Shown here: positions 8,476 through 17,991 of the stretch, piece by piece
How the letters are laid out: the number at the start of each line of letters is the position of its first letter
Numbering within the stretch: the first letter of the stretch is position 1
NCBI RefSeq assembly: GCF_007858285.1
Contig: NZ_VFIL01000007.1
Span: forward strand, 62,001 to 126,000
Source of the DNA: Pseudomonas brenneri
GTDB taxonomy: Bacteria; Pseudomonadota; Gammaproteobacteria; Pseudomonadales; Pseudomonadaceae
DNA length: 64,000 nt
Direction of reading: 5' to 3'
The notes under the pieces: model-generated
Told to the model about the DNA's origin: nothing
Database searches by the model: none
What the model saw: the letters and a program-made list of their open reading frames with translations, nothing else
Made by a program: the position numbers and the translations under genes

Positions 8476-9996
8476 ATGAAAATATCACACAGACCACCTG
8501 CCACCCCCTTTAACGCCACACAACATCAACCATCATCCAGCAATGGATCTTCTGTCGGGGTAAAAAAGCAAGAGCGTGACTTTTCAAACACCCTGACGAT
8601 ATCTGAAATAAAAAATCCAACACTGGGAGTATTCCCTGAAAAAAAGGAGCTATCAAAAAACTACCCAATTCTAAGCGATCGGAATATAACAGTTTCTCGC
8701 GAACTGAAGTGGGTATATGAAGCGCCTAAAACCAAGGTAGAAAAAGATCGCCTGGTGATAGAAACCACAAGTCATGCAGACACTGTTCACGTAAAAAAAG
8801 CAAGCAATAAAAGTATTGATATTATTATCAACGGCAAGACCTACCATATAGACAGTCAGCAGCGTGATCAGAAAATCCCGGAGATCCATATTAAAACCCT
8901 CGGAGGCGACGACCACGTCTGGGTCGATCCTGATGTCAGTGAACGGATGCTCATCGAGACCGGGGATGGTGCTGACTATGTTCAGGCCGGAAGTGGTTAT
9001 ACGCGGGTGCTGGCGGGTGCCGGCAACGATACGGTGCGACTTGGCAGCGGCTTTGGTTATGCCGAGGGCGGCAAGGGAGATGATGTACTGATTGCAGGCC
9101 GCGGAATGGGTGCACTGTACGGAAATGATGGCAAGGACAGAATGTTTGCAGGCTACTTTGGCAACACACAAAGAACCTATATGGATGGTGGGCGTGGCAA
9201 TGACGAAATGTACGCAAAGGGTGGGCGTACTATTATGCACGGCGGCCTGGGCAATAACTTTATAATGAGTTGTGGCGGTAGCCATATCTATACTGGGAAA
9301 GAAAAAAACCGGGTTATCTCACTCAGTGATACCGATACGATTTTTGCCAAGACAGATGATACTGTCCAACGCACTTCCGGCTCTAAACTGGTAGAGGCCA
9401 AATACTCTGACGCAGGGCACGCGGGCTTGAAAGTTTCAGGAACCCCTGAATTCAAACAGCGGATTGCAGATGACTTTGAGCTACTACGCCTATCACCCAC
9501 AGGGCAAAAAATGCTGATGGAGCTTGATGAAGCCTATCGGCGCAATACTGCGTCTGACGGTGATACACCGAGGGCTGAAATATACAACGTGGAGACCGGG
9601 CAATTTGAAGAAGATCAACCCATCGAGATCAAGCAAGCAGACGATGATGACGGGCACTTCTTTTTCCGGGACATAAACGTCAACCCTTCATACTTGGGGA
9701 CCAAGCCCCAGACATTTCCAATCAGTATTTTATATCATGAAATGGCCCACGCTTATAACGCTGTAAACAAAAGTGAATTTAAAGGAAAAACCAAGATCAA
9801 TGATGGACCTAAAGGTTTAGAAGATAATATAGAGCGTCAAGCCGTCGGTTTATGGACGAACGAGTCATTCGATTTCGACAGAGACCCGTCCACACCGCCT
9901 ACATTTACCAACCCAAAGCCATTCACGGAAAACGGCCTTCACGAAGAAATGGGTGAGCCCCTGCGCAAGGCGTACCACATTGAGAATGTTGTTTGA
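8476..9996 (+). CDS. M91-family zinc metallopeptidase effector with RTX-like repeats
   Basis: 506 residues from ATG 8476 (AGAGG seven bases upstream; a GTG at 8440 is less likely). The polar N-terminus starts MKISHRPPATPF, with Ile at position 3 and no acidic residue in the first 12, as in many HrpL-dependent type III effectors. Residues about 144-285 contain imperfect glycine/aspartate repeats (GAGNDTVRLGSG, GGKGDDVLIAG, GGRGNDEM) resembling calcium-binding beta-roll repeats. Residues 421-425 are the zinc motif HEMAH in ILYHEMAHAYN, typical of the NleD/HopH1 effector proteases. Known M91 members cleave host kinases; the substrate here is unknown. It is AT-richer than the flanking genes. Confidence 0.8.
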   Translation: MKISHRPPATPFNATQHQPSSSNGSSVGVKKQERDFSNTLTISEIKNPTLGVFPEKKELSKNYPILSDRNITVSRELKWVYEAPKTKVEKDRLVIETTSHADTVHVKKASNKSIDIIINGKTYHIDSQQRDQKIPEIHIKTLGGDDHVWVDPDVSERMLIETGDGADYVQAGSGYTRVLAGAGNDTVRLGSGFGYAEGGKGDDVLIAGRGMGALYGNDGKDRMFAGYFGNTQRTYMDGGRGNDEMYAKGGRTIMHGGLGNNFIMSCGGSHIYTGKEKNRVISLSDTDTIFAKTDDTVQRTSGSKLVEAKYSDAGHAGLKVSGTPEFKQRIADDFELLRLSPTGQKMLMELDEAYRRNTASDGDTPRAEIYNVETGQFEEDQPIEIKQADDDDGHFFFRDINVNPSYLGTKPQTFPISILYHEMAHAYNAVNKSEFKGKTKINDGPKGLEDNIERQAVGLWTNESFDFDRDPSTPPTFTNPKPFTENGLHEEMGEPLRKAYHIENVV

Positions 9997-10006
9997 AGGT
10001 CAAAGG

Positions 10007-10783
10007 TTAACTTGTCGCCTGGCGATACTGACGCGGCGTAAAACCAGTCAACGCCTTGAACTGCCGGGTAAATGCACTGTGGTCGGTGTAACCGCACTGC
10101 AAGGCCACATCGGTGATCGGCAACTCGGTATGCAGCAGGCGGTGGGCATGCTCCAGGCGCACTTTCTGGATCATCTGCCGGGGCGTCAGGTGGAACACGC
10201 GCTTGCAGTAACGCTCCAACTGCGCCACGGACGTACCGGCGATGCGCGTCAGCTCACCCAGGGTCACACGTCGGTTGAAATGGGCGCGGATGTATTCGTC
10301 CACAGCAGCCAAGCGCTGATAGGCCGGGTGGGTTTCGCTGGCCGATTGCAGGTCGACCGAAATGCCCGCCAGGCCGATGATCGCGCCTTCGTGGTTGTAC
10401 AACGGCCATTTATGGGTCAGGCACCAACCGGGTTCGCGGCTGCCGTACAGGTGCAACTCCAGTTGGTCCTCCAGCACCAGGCCCTGTTCCAGCACGCGCC
10501 GATCCTGTTCGGTATAACCCGGCCCCAACTGCGCGGGAAACACCTCGGCGCTGGTTTTGCCCAGTAGCGGCCGGCGGTCTTTCAAGCCGCAACGCTGCAC
10601 CAGCGTGCGGTTGGCCATGACGTAGCGCGCCTGCACGTCCTTGATAAACATCGTCGCATTGGGGATCACGTCAAGCATCGGCAACAGCATGGCCACGCCC
10701 GCCAGCAGTTGTTCGAGGCTGTGTGGCCGCTGCTCGCCGCCTTGGCAAAGGGTTGCAAACGCGTTCTGCATCATGCCACTCAC
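10007..10783 (-). CDS. PAS-AraC transcriptional regulator of hydroxyproline genes
   Basis: 258 residues. The N-terminal half is a PAS-like sensor (DVIPNATMFIKDVQARYVM, later NHEGAIIGLAGIS). The C-terminal 100 residues are an AraC/XylS helix-turn-helix pair (LTRIAGTSVAQLERYCKRVF, then ITDVALQCGYTDHSAFTRQF). It is divergent from the hydroxyproline operon and is therefore its likely activator. Its 3' end also forms the right border of the toxin hot spot, and a fragment of it is repeated at 7829-7903. Confidence 0.88.
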   Translation of the reverse strand: MSGMMQNAFATLCQGGEQRPHSLEQLLAGVAMLLPMLDVIPNATMFIKDVQARYVMANRTLVQRCGLKDRRPLLGKTSAEVFPAQLGPGYTEQDRRVLEQGLVLEDQLELHLYGSREPGWCLTHKWPLYNHEGAIIGLAGISVDLQSASETHPAYQRLAAVDEYIRAHFNRRVTLGELTRIAGTSVAQLERYCKRVFHLTPRQMIQKVRLEHAHRLLHTELPITDVALQCGYTDHSAFTRQFKALTGFTPRQYRQATS

Positions 10784-10962
10784 CGCCTCGTTGATCGCCT
10801 CGCAAGGCCAGCAGATTGCCCGATGACCATGGCCCTGTCGAGTCTGGCAATTGTGCTGAATTCGTCATTGATCGCCACGCAAAACATCAATCGCCAGCGG
10901 GTCGATGGGTTCACTGTAGCGCCACTGCATGCCTATCCAATAACCCACAAGAAGGCGCCGCT

Positions 10963-12594
10963 ATGTCAGCCCAAGGCAAGTTCAAGAAACAGCTGTCTCT
11001 GATCGACCTCACCTTTATCGGACTGGGAGCCATCTTCGGTTCCGGTTGGTTGTTTGCCGCCAGTCACGTGTCGTCCATCGCAGGCCCAGCGGGGATTTTT
11101 TCCTGGTTGCTGGGCGGCTTTGCGGTGCTGTTGCTGGGCATTGTCTACTGCGAATTGGGCGCGGCCCTGCCCCGTGCCGGTGGCGTTGTGCGCTACCCGG
11201 TGTATTCCCACGGCCCGCTGTTGGGCTACCTGATGGGCTTTATCACGCTGATCGCGTTCTCTAGCCTGGTGGCGATTGAAGTGGTTGCTGCACGGCAATA
11301 CGCCGCCGCCTGGTTTCCCGAACTGACCAAGGCGGGATCCAGCGATCCCACCACCCTGGGCTGGCTGCTGCAGTTTGGCCTGCTGTGCCTGTTTTTCGTG
11401 CTCAACTACCGCAGCGTGAAGACCTTTGCCATCGCCAATAACCTGGTAAGTCTATTCAAGTTTGTCGTGCCGTTGCTGGTGATCGGCGTACTGTTCACCT
11501 TCTTCAAGCCGGCCAATTTTCACTCCCAAGGGTTCGCGCCGTTCGGCCTGTCAGGGATCGAAATGGCGGTGTCTGCCGGTGGGGTGATTTTTGCGTACCT
11601 GGGGCTGACGCCGATCATTTCGGTGGCCAGCGAAGTGAAGAATCCACAACGCACCATTCCCATTGCCCTGATCCTTTCGGTGCTGCTGTCCACGGCCATT
11701 TATGTGTTGTTGCAAGTGGCCTTCCTCGGCGGCGTGCCCACCGAAATGCTCGCCAACGGCTGGGCCGGGATCAGCAAGGAACTGGCGCTGCCCTATCGCG
11801 ATATCGCCCTGGCATTGGGCGTGGGCTGGCTGGCCTACCTGGTGGTGGCCGACGCGGTGATCTCCCCCAGCGGCTGCGGCAATATCTATATGAACGCCAC
11901 GCCACGGGTGATCTATGGCTGGGCGCAGACTGGCACCTTCTTCAAGATCTTCACCCGTATCGACAAAAAGTCCGGCATCCCGCGTCCGGCGCTGTGGCTG
12001 ACCTTTGGCCTGTCGGTATTCTGGACCCTGCCATTCCCATCCTGGGAAGCGCTGATCAACGTGGTATCCGCCGCCCTGGTATTGAGCTACGCGGTGGCCC
12101 CGGTATGCGTCGCCGCACTACGGCGCAATGCCCCGGACATGCCGCGCCCGTTTCGGGTCAAGTGGATGAATGTGCTGGGCCCGCTGTCGTTCATCATCGC
12201 CGCGCTGATCGTCTACTGGTCGGGCTGGAACACCGTGTCCTGGCTGCTGGGCCTGCAAATCGTGATGTTTGTGGTGTACCTGCTGTGCCGTCGCCTGGTG
12301 CCGACCCAGCACCTGAACATCGCCCAGCAAGTGCGCTCCAGCGCGTGGCTGATCGGCTTCTACGCGGTGACCATCGTGCTGTCCAAGCTCGGCAGCTTTG
12401 GTGGCCTGGGCGTGCTTACCCACCCGTTCGACACCGTGGTCGTCGCCGCCTGCGCACTAGGCATCTACTACTGGGGCGCAGCCACCGGCGTGCCTGCGCA
12501 CCTGGTTGAACTGGAACACGAAGACGACGAAAGCGAAGCCGTGCTGCCCACCACCGGCCTGCATCCGGCCAACGCGCAACTGGCCAATCACTAA
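10963..12594 (+). CDS. APC-family amino acid permease, probable hydroxyproline transporter
   Basis: 543 residues from ATG 10963 (AGAAGG seven bases upstream). About 12-14 membrane segments, with the APC signature in helix 1 (FIGLGAIFGSGWLF) and the conserved block VVADAVISPSGCGN. It is the first gene of the operon, followed 11 bases later by hydroxyproline epimerase. The substrate is inferred from the operon. Confidence 0.88.
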   Translation: MSAQGKFKKQLSLIDLTFIGLGAIFGSGWLFAASHVSSIAGPAGIFSWLLGGFAVLLLGIVYCELGAALPRAGGVVRYPVYSHGPLLGYLMGFITLIAFSSLVAIEVVAARQYAAAWFPELTKAGSSDPTTLGWLLQFGLLCLFFVLNYRSVKTFAIANNLVSLFKFVVPLLVIGVLFTFFKPANFHSQGFAPFGLSGIEMAVSAGGVIFAYLGLTPIISVASEVKNPQRTIPIALILSVLLSTAIYVLLQVAFLGGVPTEMLANGWAGISKELALPYRDIALALGVGWLAYLVVADAVISPSGCGNIYMNATPRVIYGWAQTGTFFKIFTRIDKKSGIPRPALWLTFGLSVFWTLPFPSWEALINVVSAALVLSYAVAPVCVAALRRNAPDMPRPFRVKWMNVLGPLSFIIAALIVYWSGWNTVSWLLGLQIVMFVVYLLCRRLVPTQHLNIAQQVRSSAWLIGFYAVTIVLSKLGSFGGLGVLTHPFDTVVVAACALGIYYWGAATGVPAHLVELEHEDDESEAVLPTTGLHPANAQLANH

Positions 12595-12605
12595 GGAAGA
12601 GCTTG

Positions 12606-13550
12606 ATGAAACGACTGCACGTGATTGACTCCCATACCGGCGGCGAACCCACGCGCCTGATCATGAATGGCTTCCCCGCCCTTACCGGTCAAACCATCGC
12701 CGAGCAACTCGACTGCCTGCGCAGCGAACATGATCAATGGCGCCGCGCTTGCCTGCTGGAGCCCCGTGGCAACGATGTCCTGGTCGGCGCGCTGTACTGC
12801 GAGCCCGTCTCGGCGGGAGCCACCTGCGGGGTGATTTTCTTCAACAATGCCGGCTACCTCGGCATGTGTGGCCACGGCACCATCGGCCTGGTCGCCTCGT
12901 TGCACTACCTGGGGCACATCGCACCGGGAGTGCACAGCATCGACACGCCGGTGGGCCCGGTCAGCGCCACCCTGCATGAGGACGGCGCCGTGACCCTGCG
13001 CAACGTGCCCGCCTATCGCTATCGCCAGCAAGTGCCGGTGGATGTGCCAGGGCATGGCCGTATCTACGGCGATATCGCCTGGGGTGGCAACTGGTTTTTC
13101 CTGGTGTCGGAGCACGGCCAGGCACTGCACATGGGCAATGTCGACGCCCTCACCGACTTCACCTGGGCGATGCTCAAGGCCCTCGAAGCCCAAGGTATCC
13201 AGGGCGAAGACGGCGCGTTGATCGACCATATCGAACTGTTTGCCGATGACGAACTGGCCGACAGCCGCAACTTCGTCATGTGCCCCGGCAAAGCCTACGA
13301 CCGCTCACCCTGCGGCACCGGCACCAGCGCCAAGCTGGCGTGCCTGGCCGCCGATGGAAAACTTCAGGCCGGTGAACCCTGGGTACAAGCCAGCATCACC
13401 GCCAGCCAGTTCGAAGGCCGTTTTGAGTGGGAAGGCCAGCGTATCCGCCCGTTCATCACTGGCCGCGCCTACATGACCGCCGACAGCACGTTGCTGATCG
13501 ACGCACAGGATCCCTTTGCCTGGGGCATTTGCGCACCCGGCAGCGTTTAA
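12606..13550 (+). CDS. lhpA: 4-hydroxyproline 2-epimerase
   Basis: 314 residues from ATG 12606 (AAGGAAGAG upstream). Proline racemase fold with both catalytic cysteines: Cys88 in MCGHGTIGL and Cys236 in CGTGTSAK. Two cysteines mean epimerase/racemase activity rather than the dehydratase, where the first is Ser or Thr. It interconverts trans-4-hydroxy-L-proline and cis-4-hydroxy-D-proline, the first step of the pathway; the downstream genes supply the later steps. Confidence 0.93.
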   Translation: MKRLHVIDSHTGGEPTRLIMNGFPALTGQTIAEQLDCLRSEHDQWRRACLLEPRGNDVLVGALYCEPVSAGATCGVIFFNNAGYLGMCGHGTIGLVASLHYLGHIAPGVHSIDTPVGPVSATLHEDGAVTLRNVPAYRYRQQVPVDVPGHGRIYGDIAWGGNWFFLVSEHGQALHMGNVDALTDFTWAMLKALEAQGIQGEDGALIDHIELFADDELADSRNFVMCPGKAYDRSPCGTGTSAKLACLAADGKLQAGEPWVQASITASQFEGRFEWEGQRIRPFITGRAYMTADSTLLIDAQDPFAWGICAPGSV

Positions 13551-13576
13551 CCAAACCCTTCCACGGAGATAAAACA

Positions 13577-14524
13577 ATGAGCGATAACATCTTCACCGGC
13601 TGCATCCCGGCCCTGATGACCCCATGCACTGCCGAGCGTCAGCCGGACTTCGACGCCTTGGTCGCCAAGGGCCGCGAGCTGATCGATATCGGCATGAGCG
13701 CCGTGGTGTATTGCGGTTCCATGGGCGACTGGCCGCTGCTCACCGAAGCCCAGCGCCAGGAAGGCGTGGCGCGCCTGGTGGCCGCCGGCATCCCGACCAT
13801 CGTCGGCACCGGCGCGGTCAACAGCCGTGAGGCAATATCCCATGCCGCCCACGCGGCCAAGGTCGGCGCCCATGGCTTGATGGTCATCCCCCGCGTGCTG
13901 TCCCGTGGCGCCTCGGCGACGGCACAAAAGGCGCACTTCGCGGCGATCCTTAGCGCCGCTCCGAACCTGCCGTCAGTGATCTACAACAGCCCTTACTACG
14001 GCTTTGCGACCCGCGCCGACCTGTTCTTCGAACTGCGCCGCGAGTACCCGAACCTGATCGGTTTCAAGGAGTTCGGCGGCGCTGCCGACCTGCGCTATGC
14101 GGCCGAACACATCACCTCCAAGGACGATGACGTGACCTTGATGGTGGGTGTCGATACCCAGGTGGTGCACGGTTTCGTCAACTGCAACGCCACCGGCGCC
14201 ATCACCGGTATCGGCAACGCCCTGCCACGGGAAGTCCTGCAACTGGTGGCCCTGAGCAAGAAAGCCGCCAAGGGCGACGCCAAGGCCCGACGCCAGGCCC
14301 GCGAACTGGAAGCGGCACTGGCAGTGCTGTCGTCCTTCGATGAAGGCTGCGACCTGGTGCTCTATTACAAGCACCTGATGGTGCTCAATGGCGACCTGCA
14401 ATACCGCCTGCACTTCAACCAAAGCGATGTGCTCAGCGATGCCCAGCGCCGCTATGCCGAGAACCAGTACGCGCTGTTCCGCCAGTGGTACGCCAACTGG
14501 TCGGCGGAACAGAACGTCGACTGA
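13577..14524 (+). CDS. 1-pyrroline-4-hydroxy-2-carboxylate deaminase (DHDPS family)
   Basis: 315 residues from ATG 13577, GGAG upstream. DapA/NAL-type barrel: N-terminal GCIPALMTPC, Tyr137 in VIYNSPYYGF, Schiff-base Lys164 in GFKEFGG. In hydroxyproline operons this family member converts 1-pyrroline-4-hydroxy-2-carboxylate to alpha-ketoglutarate semialdehyde with loss of ammonia. The assignment rests on family plus operon context. Confidence 0.92.
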   Translation: MSDNIFTGCIPALMTPCTAERQPDFDALVAKGRELIDIGMSAVVYCGSMGDWPLLTEAQRQEGVARLVAAGIPTIVGTGAVNSREAISHAAHAAKVGAHGLMVIPRVLSRGASATAQKAHFAAILSAAPNLPSVIYNSPYYGFATRADLFFELRREYPNLIGFKEFGGAADLRYAAEHITSKDDDVTLMVGVDTQVVHGFVNCNATGAITGIGNALPREVLQLVALSKKAAKGDAKARRQARELEAALAVLSSFDEGCDLVLYYKHLMVLNGDLQYRLHFNQSDVLSDAQRRYAENQYALFRQWYANWSAEQNVD

Positions 14525-14592
14525 CTGCCGCGCACGCCGCTGTGAAACCATCGTGTTGCGCAGCGGCTGGACTCTTTTAGCAAGGATTTACC

Positions 14593-16164
14593 ATGACTTT
14601 GACAGGCAATATGCTGATCGGTCAGCATGCTACACCCGGCACCCGCGAGGCCGTCCGTGCGATCAACCCGGCCACCAATGCTGCGCTGGAGCCGGCCTAC
14701 CACGGAGGCACCACCGAGCACGTGGCCCAGGCCTGCGCGCTGGCATGGTCAGCCTTCGACAGCTACCGCGAAACGTCCCTGGCGGCGCGTGCTGAATTGC
14801 TCGACACCATCGCCAGCGAAATCGAAGCCCTCGGCGATGAACTGATCGAACGTGCCGTGGCCGAAACCGGCTTGGCGCATGCGCGGATCCAGGGCGAGCG
14901 TGGCCGCACCTGCCAGCAACTGCGCACCTTCGCCCGTACCGTGCGCGCCGGCGAATGGCTGGATGTGCGGGTCGACCCCGCACAGCCAGACCGTCAACCC
15001 TTGCCCCGCGCTGACTTGCGCCAGCGCCAGGTGCCGCTGGGGCCGGTGGCGGTGTTTGGCGCCAGCAACTTCCCGCTGGCATTTTCGGTGGCCGGGGGCG
15101 ACACCGCCTCTGCACTGGCTGCCGGTTGCCCGGTGATCGTCAAGGCCCATGGCGCACATCCGGGCACCAGTGAGTTGGTGGGCCGCGCCGTGGCCCGTGC
15201 GGTCAAGCACTGTGACTTGCCCGAAGGCGTGTTCTCCCTGCTGTACGGTTCCGGCCGCGAAGTGGGGATTGCGCTGGTCACCGACCCGCGCATCAAGGCC
15301 GTGGGTTTCACCGGTTCGCAAAGTGGCGGCATCGCCTTGTGCCAGGCGGCCCAGGCGCGGCCTGAGCCAATCCCGGTGTATGCGGAAATGAGTGCAGTCA
15401 ATCCGGTGTACCTGTTTGCCGGCGCCCTCAAGACGCGTGGTGAGGCACTGGCGCAAGGCTTTGTCACGTCGCTGACCCTGGGTGCCGGGCAGTTCTGCAC
15501 CAACCCAGGGCTGGTGATTGCGGTTCAGGGAGCAGCGCTGGAGCGTTTTATCAGCCTCGCCAGCGAGCATCTAAAAGAGCGCCCGGCACAGACCATGCTC
15601 ACCCCCGGCATCTTCAATGCCTATGAAACGGGCGTCGGCACCTTGGCCGAACATGCCCAACGCCTGGCCAGCGGCCTGGCAGCACAAGGTCCGAACCAGT
15701 GCCAGGCGCAGCTGTTTACCACCCGCGCACAAGACTTCCTCGCCAACCCGCGCTTGCAGGCCGAAATCTTCGGCGCAGCATCACTGGTGGTGCAATGTGC
15801 CAATGACGACGAAGTCCGCCAGGTAACCGAACATCTCGAAGGCCAGTTGACCGCCACCCTGCACCTGGATGACAGCGATATCGAGCACGCACGGGCGTTG
15901 TTACCGACCCTGGAGCGCAAGGCCGGGCGCCTGTTGGTGAACAGCTGGCCGACCGGGGTCGAGGTGTGCGATGCGATGGTGCATGGCGGGCCGTTCCCGG
16001 CCACCTCGGACTCGCGCTCGACCTCGGTGGGCACTGCCGCGATCCTGCGTTTCCTGCGCCCGGTGTGCTACCAGGACTTCCCGGACAGCCTGCTGCCCGA
16101 CGCCCTCAAGCACAGTAATCCGTTGGCGTTGCGCCGCTTGCTCGACGGCCTGAGAGAAGCCTGA
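14593..16164 (+). CDS. Alpha-ketoglutarate semialdehyde dehydrogenase
   Basis: 523 residues, aldehyde dehydrogenase superfamily. Cofactor motif FGASNFPLAFSVAGGDTA, catalytic Cys302 in GAGQFCTNPG, general-base region YAEMSAVNP. It oxidises the semialdehyde made by the preceding enzyme to 2-oxoglutarate, feeding the TCA cycle. It starts 68 bases after the deaminase and ends two bases before the next gene. Confidence 0.93.
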   Translation: MTLTGNMLIGQHATPGTREAVRAINPATNAALEPAYHGGTTEHVAQACALAWSAFDSYRETSLAARAELLDTIASEIEALGDELIERAVAETGLAHARIQGERGRTCQQLRTFARTVRAGEWLDVRVDPAQPDRQPLPRADLRQRQVPLGPVAVFGASNFPLAFSVAGGDTASALAAGCPVIVKAHGAHPGTSELVGRAVARAVKHCDLPEGVFSLLYGSGREVGIALVTDPRIKAVGFTGSQSGGIALCQAAQARPEPIPVYAEMSAVNPVYLFAGALKTRGEALAQGFVTSLTLGAGQFCTNPGLVIAVQGAALERFISLASEHLKERPAQTMLTPGIFNAYETGVGTLAEHAQRLASGLAAQGPNQCQAQLFTTRAQDFLANPRLQAEIFGAASLVVQCANDDEVRQVTEHLEGQLTATLHLDDSDIEHARALLPTLERKAGRLLVNSWPTGVEVCDAMVHGGPFPATSDSRSTSVGTAAILRFLRPVCYQDFPDSLLPDALKHSNPLALRRLLDGLREA

Positions 16165-16166
16165 AC

Positions 16167-17438
16167 ATGCCTGACAATCGTCAACCCGAGATCGATATCG
16201 CCGTGGTCGGCGCCGGCATTATCGGCGTTGCCTGCGCCCTGCAACTGGCACGCCAGGGCCGGCGCGTAGTGGTTATCGACCAGCAGGCACCCGGCATGGG
16301 CGCCTCGTTCGGCAACGCCGGGCACCTGGCGACCGAGCAAGTGTTCCCCATCGCCGACCTGTCGATCCTGATGCGTTTGCCCGCCATGTTGATGGACCCC
16401 ATGGGGCCGCTGCGCCTGGACTGGAAATACCTGCCCCACGCCCTGCCCTGGTTTGCCCGCCTGTTGTTGAACCTGCGGCCGACGGCCTACCAGCGCACGG
16501 TGGCCGGCATCCGTGCCCTTAACGAAAGCAGCCTGGGCGCCTGGCACCGCCTGCTGGCAAGCATTGACCGGCCTGGGTTGATGCGTGAAGACGGCTCGCT
16601 GCTGGTGTTTGAGCGTTCCGAATCACGGCCAGCGATTGAAGGATTGAAAGCGCGCATGACCCGCCAACAGGTGCCGGTTGAGTTCTGGTCGGCCGACGCC
16701 GTACAGCGGGCCGCGCCGCAATTGAGTGAGCGGATTCAAGGGGGGTTGTTCTTTCCTCGTACCGGGCACTTCCTGGATCCGTATCGCGTGGTGGGCGAGT
16801 TGGTCGAAGCCGCCAAGGCCTGTGGCGTGCGCGTTCTCCAACAACAGGTCCGGGGCGGCCAGTTACAGGCCCAGGGTGTTGCCTTGATCACCGACCAAGG
16901 CCAAATGCACGCACGCCAGGTACTGATCGCCTGCGGCGCGCACTCGGCCAGACTCACCCAGGCACTGACAGGTAAAAAGGTGCCGCTGGACACCGAGCGC
17001 GGCTATCACCTGATGCTGCCCCATGAGCAGGAGCGGCTGCCGTTTGCCGTCACCTCGCTGGAGCGCAAGTTCATCATGACGCCGATGACCGACGGGCTGC
17101 GGCTCGCCGGCACCGTTGAGTTCGCCGGCCTGGAGCGGCCAGCGAATATGGAGCGCGCCTGGCAATTGCATCGCCTGAGTCACGGCCTGCTGCGGCATGA
17201 CCTGAGTGCTGAAGACGCGACGCCGTGGATGGGCTTTCGGCCTTCACTGCCGGACTCGCTGCCAATCATCGACCGGGTATGCGACGGCAAAGTACTGCTC
17301 GCGTTCGGCCATCAACACCTGGGCCTGACGCAAGCGGCGGTGACGGCCGAGCTTATCGCGCAGTTGGCTTCGCCGATCTACGTGCCACAGCCGCAGGGGT
17401 TGCCGGCACTTGAGGCGTATCGATTGGATCGGTTTTGA
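16167..17438 (+). CDS. D-hydroxyproline dehydrogenase (FAD, DadA-like)
   Basis: 423 residues. N-terminal Rossmann FAD motif IAVVGAGIIG at residues 11-20, DAO-type C-terminal region with GFRPSLPDSLPIID and AFGHQHLGLTQAA. It probably oxidises cis-4-hydroxy-D-proline to 1-pyrroline-4-hydroxy-2-carboxylate, passing electrons to the respiratory chain. Last gene of the operon; a REP element follows. Confidence 0.9.
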   Translation: MPDNRQPEIDIAVVGAGIIGVACALQLARQGRRVVVIDQQAPGMGASFGNAGHLATEQVFPIADLSILMRLPAMLMDPMGPLRLDWKYLPHALPWFARLLLNLRPTAYQRTVAGIRALNESSLGAWHRLLASIDRPGLMREDGSLLVFERSESRPAIEGLKARMTRQQVPVEFWSADAVQRAAPQLSERIQGGLFFPRTGHFLDPYRVVGELVEAAKACGVRVLQQQVRGGQLQAQGVALITDQGQMHARQVLIACGAHSARLTQALTGKKVPLDTERGYHLMLPHEQERLPFAVTSLERKFIMTPMTDGLRLAGTVEFAGLERPANMERAWQLHRLSHGLLRHDLSAEDATPWMGFRPSLPDSLPIIDRVCDGKVLLAFGHQHLGLTQAAVTAELIAQLASPIYVPQPQGLPALEAYRLDRF

Positions 17439-17461
17439 GGGTCGAGGCGTTCTTGCGGACG

Positions 17462-17490
17462 CCATCGCGGGCAAGCCCGCTCCTACAGGA
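17462..17490. repeat. Pseudomonas REP element
   Basis: The imperfect palindrome ATCGCGGGCAAGCCCGCTCC followed by TACAGGAG is the common REP of fluorescent pseudomonads. It lies in the gap after the hydroxyproline operon. Confidence 0.85.
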
Positions 17491-17556
17491 GTCAACCGCA
17501 CGCCCTCTGATCCGTGTTTCAATGCGGCATTTCGCCTGCCCATTTAAGGACTACGG

Positions 17557-17991
17557 ATGTCTCTGATCTCGCAACGTGTAGCACTGGCGCGCAGCGGCGC
17601 CAATGACAAGGTGATTTGCAAAATGGCCTCCGGTTGGGCCGTGATGGGCGATGTGCAGTTTCTTCCGGGCTACTGCCTGCTGCTGCCCGACCCCGTGGTG
17701 CCGAGCCTCAACGACCTGGATACCCAGGCCAGGACCACCTACCTGCTGGATATGGCCCGCCTCGGCGATGCCGTGCTGCAGGCAACCGGTGCACTGCGCA
17801 TGAACTACGAAATCCTCGGCAATTCAGAGCCGGAACTGCACTGCCACATCTTCCCCCGCTACGCCTCGGAAGCAGAGCACTACCGCAAGATGCCGGTCTG
17901 GTTCTACGACTGGAAAACTGCCACGCCGTACGCCGAGGACATCCACGGTGCCTTGCGACTGGAGATTGCGCGGTTGCTGGCCACTCACTGA
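17557..17991 (+). CDS. HIT-family hydrolase
   Basis: 144 residues. The HIT motif reads ELHCHIFPRY near residue 96. The second and third histidines of the HxHxH triad are present, including the nucleophile, but the first is Glu. Family members hydrolyse dinucleoside polyphosphates or nucleotide conjugates; the substrate is unknown. Its 3' end overlaps the 3' end of the convergent adhesin gene by seven bases. Confidence 0.85.
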   Translation: MSLISQRVALARSGANDKVICKMASGWAVMGDVQFLPGYCLLLPDPVVPSLNDLDTQARTTYLLDMARLGDAVLQATGALRMNYEILGNSEPELHCHIFPRYASEAEHYRKMPVWFYDWKTATPYAEDIHGALRLEIARLLATH

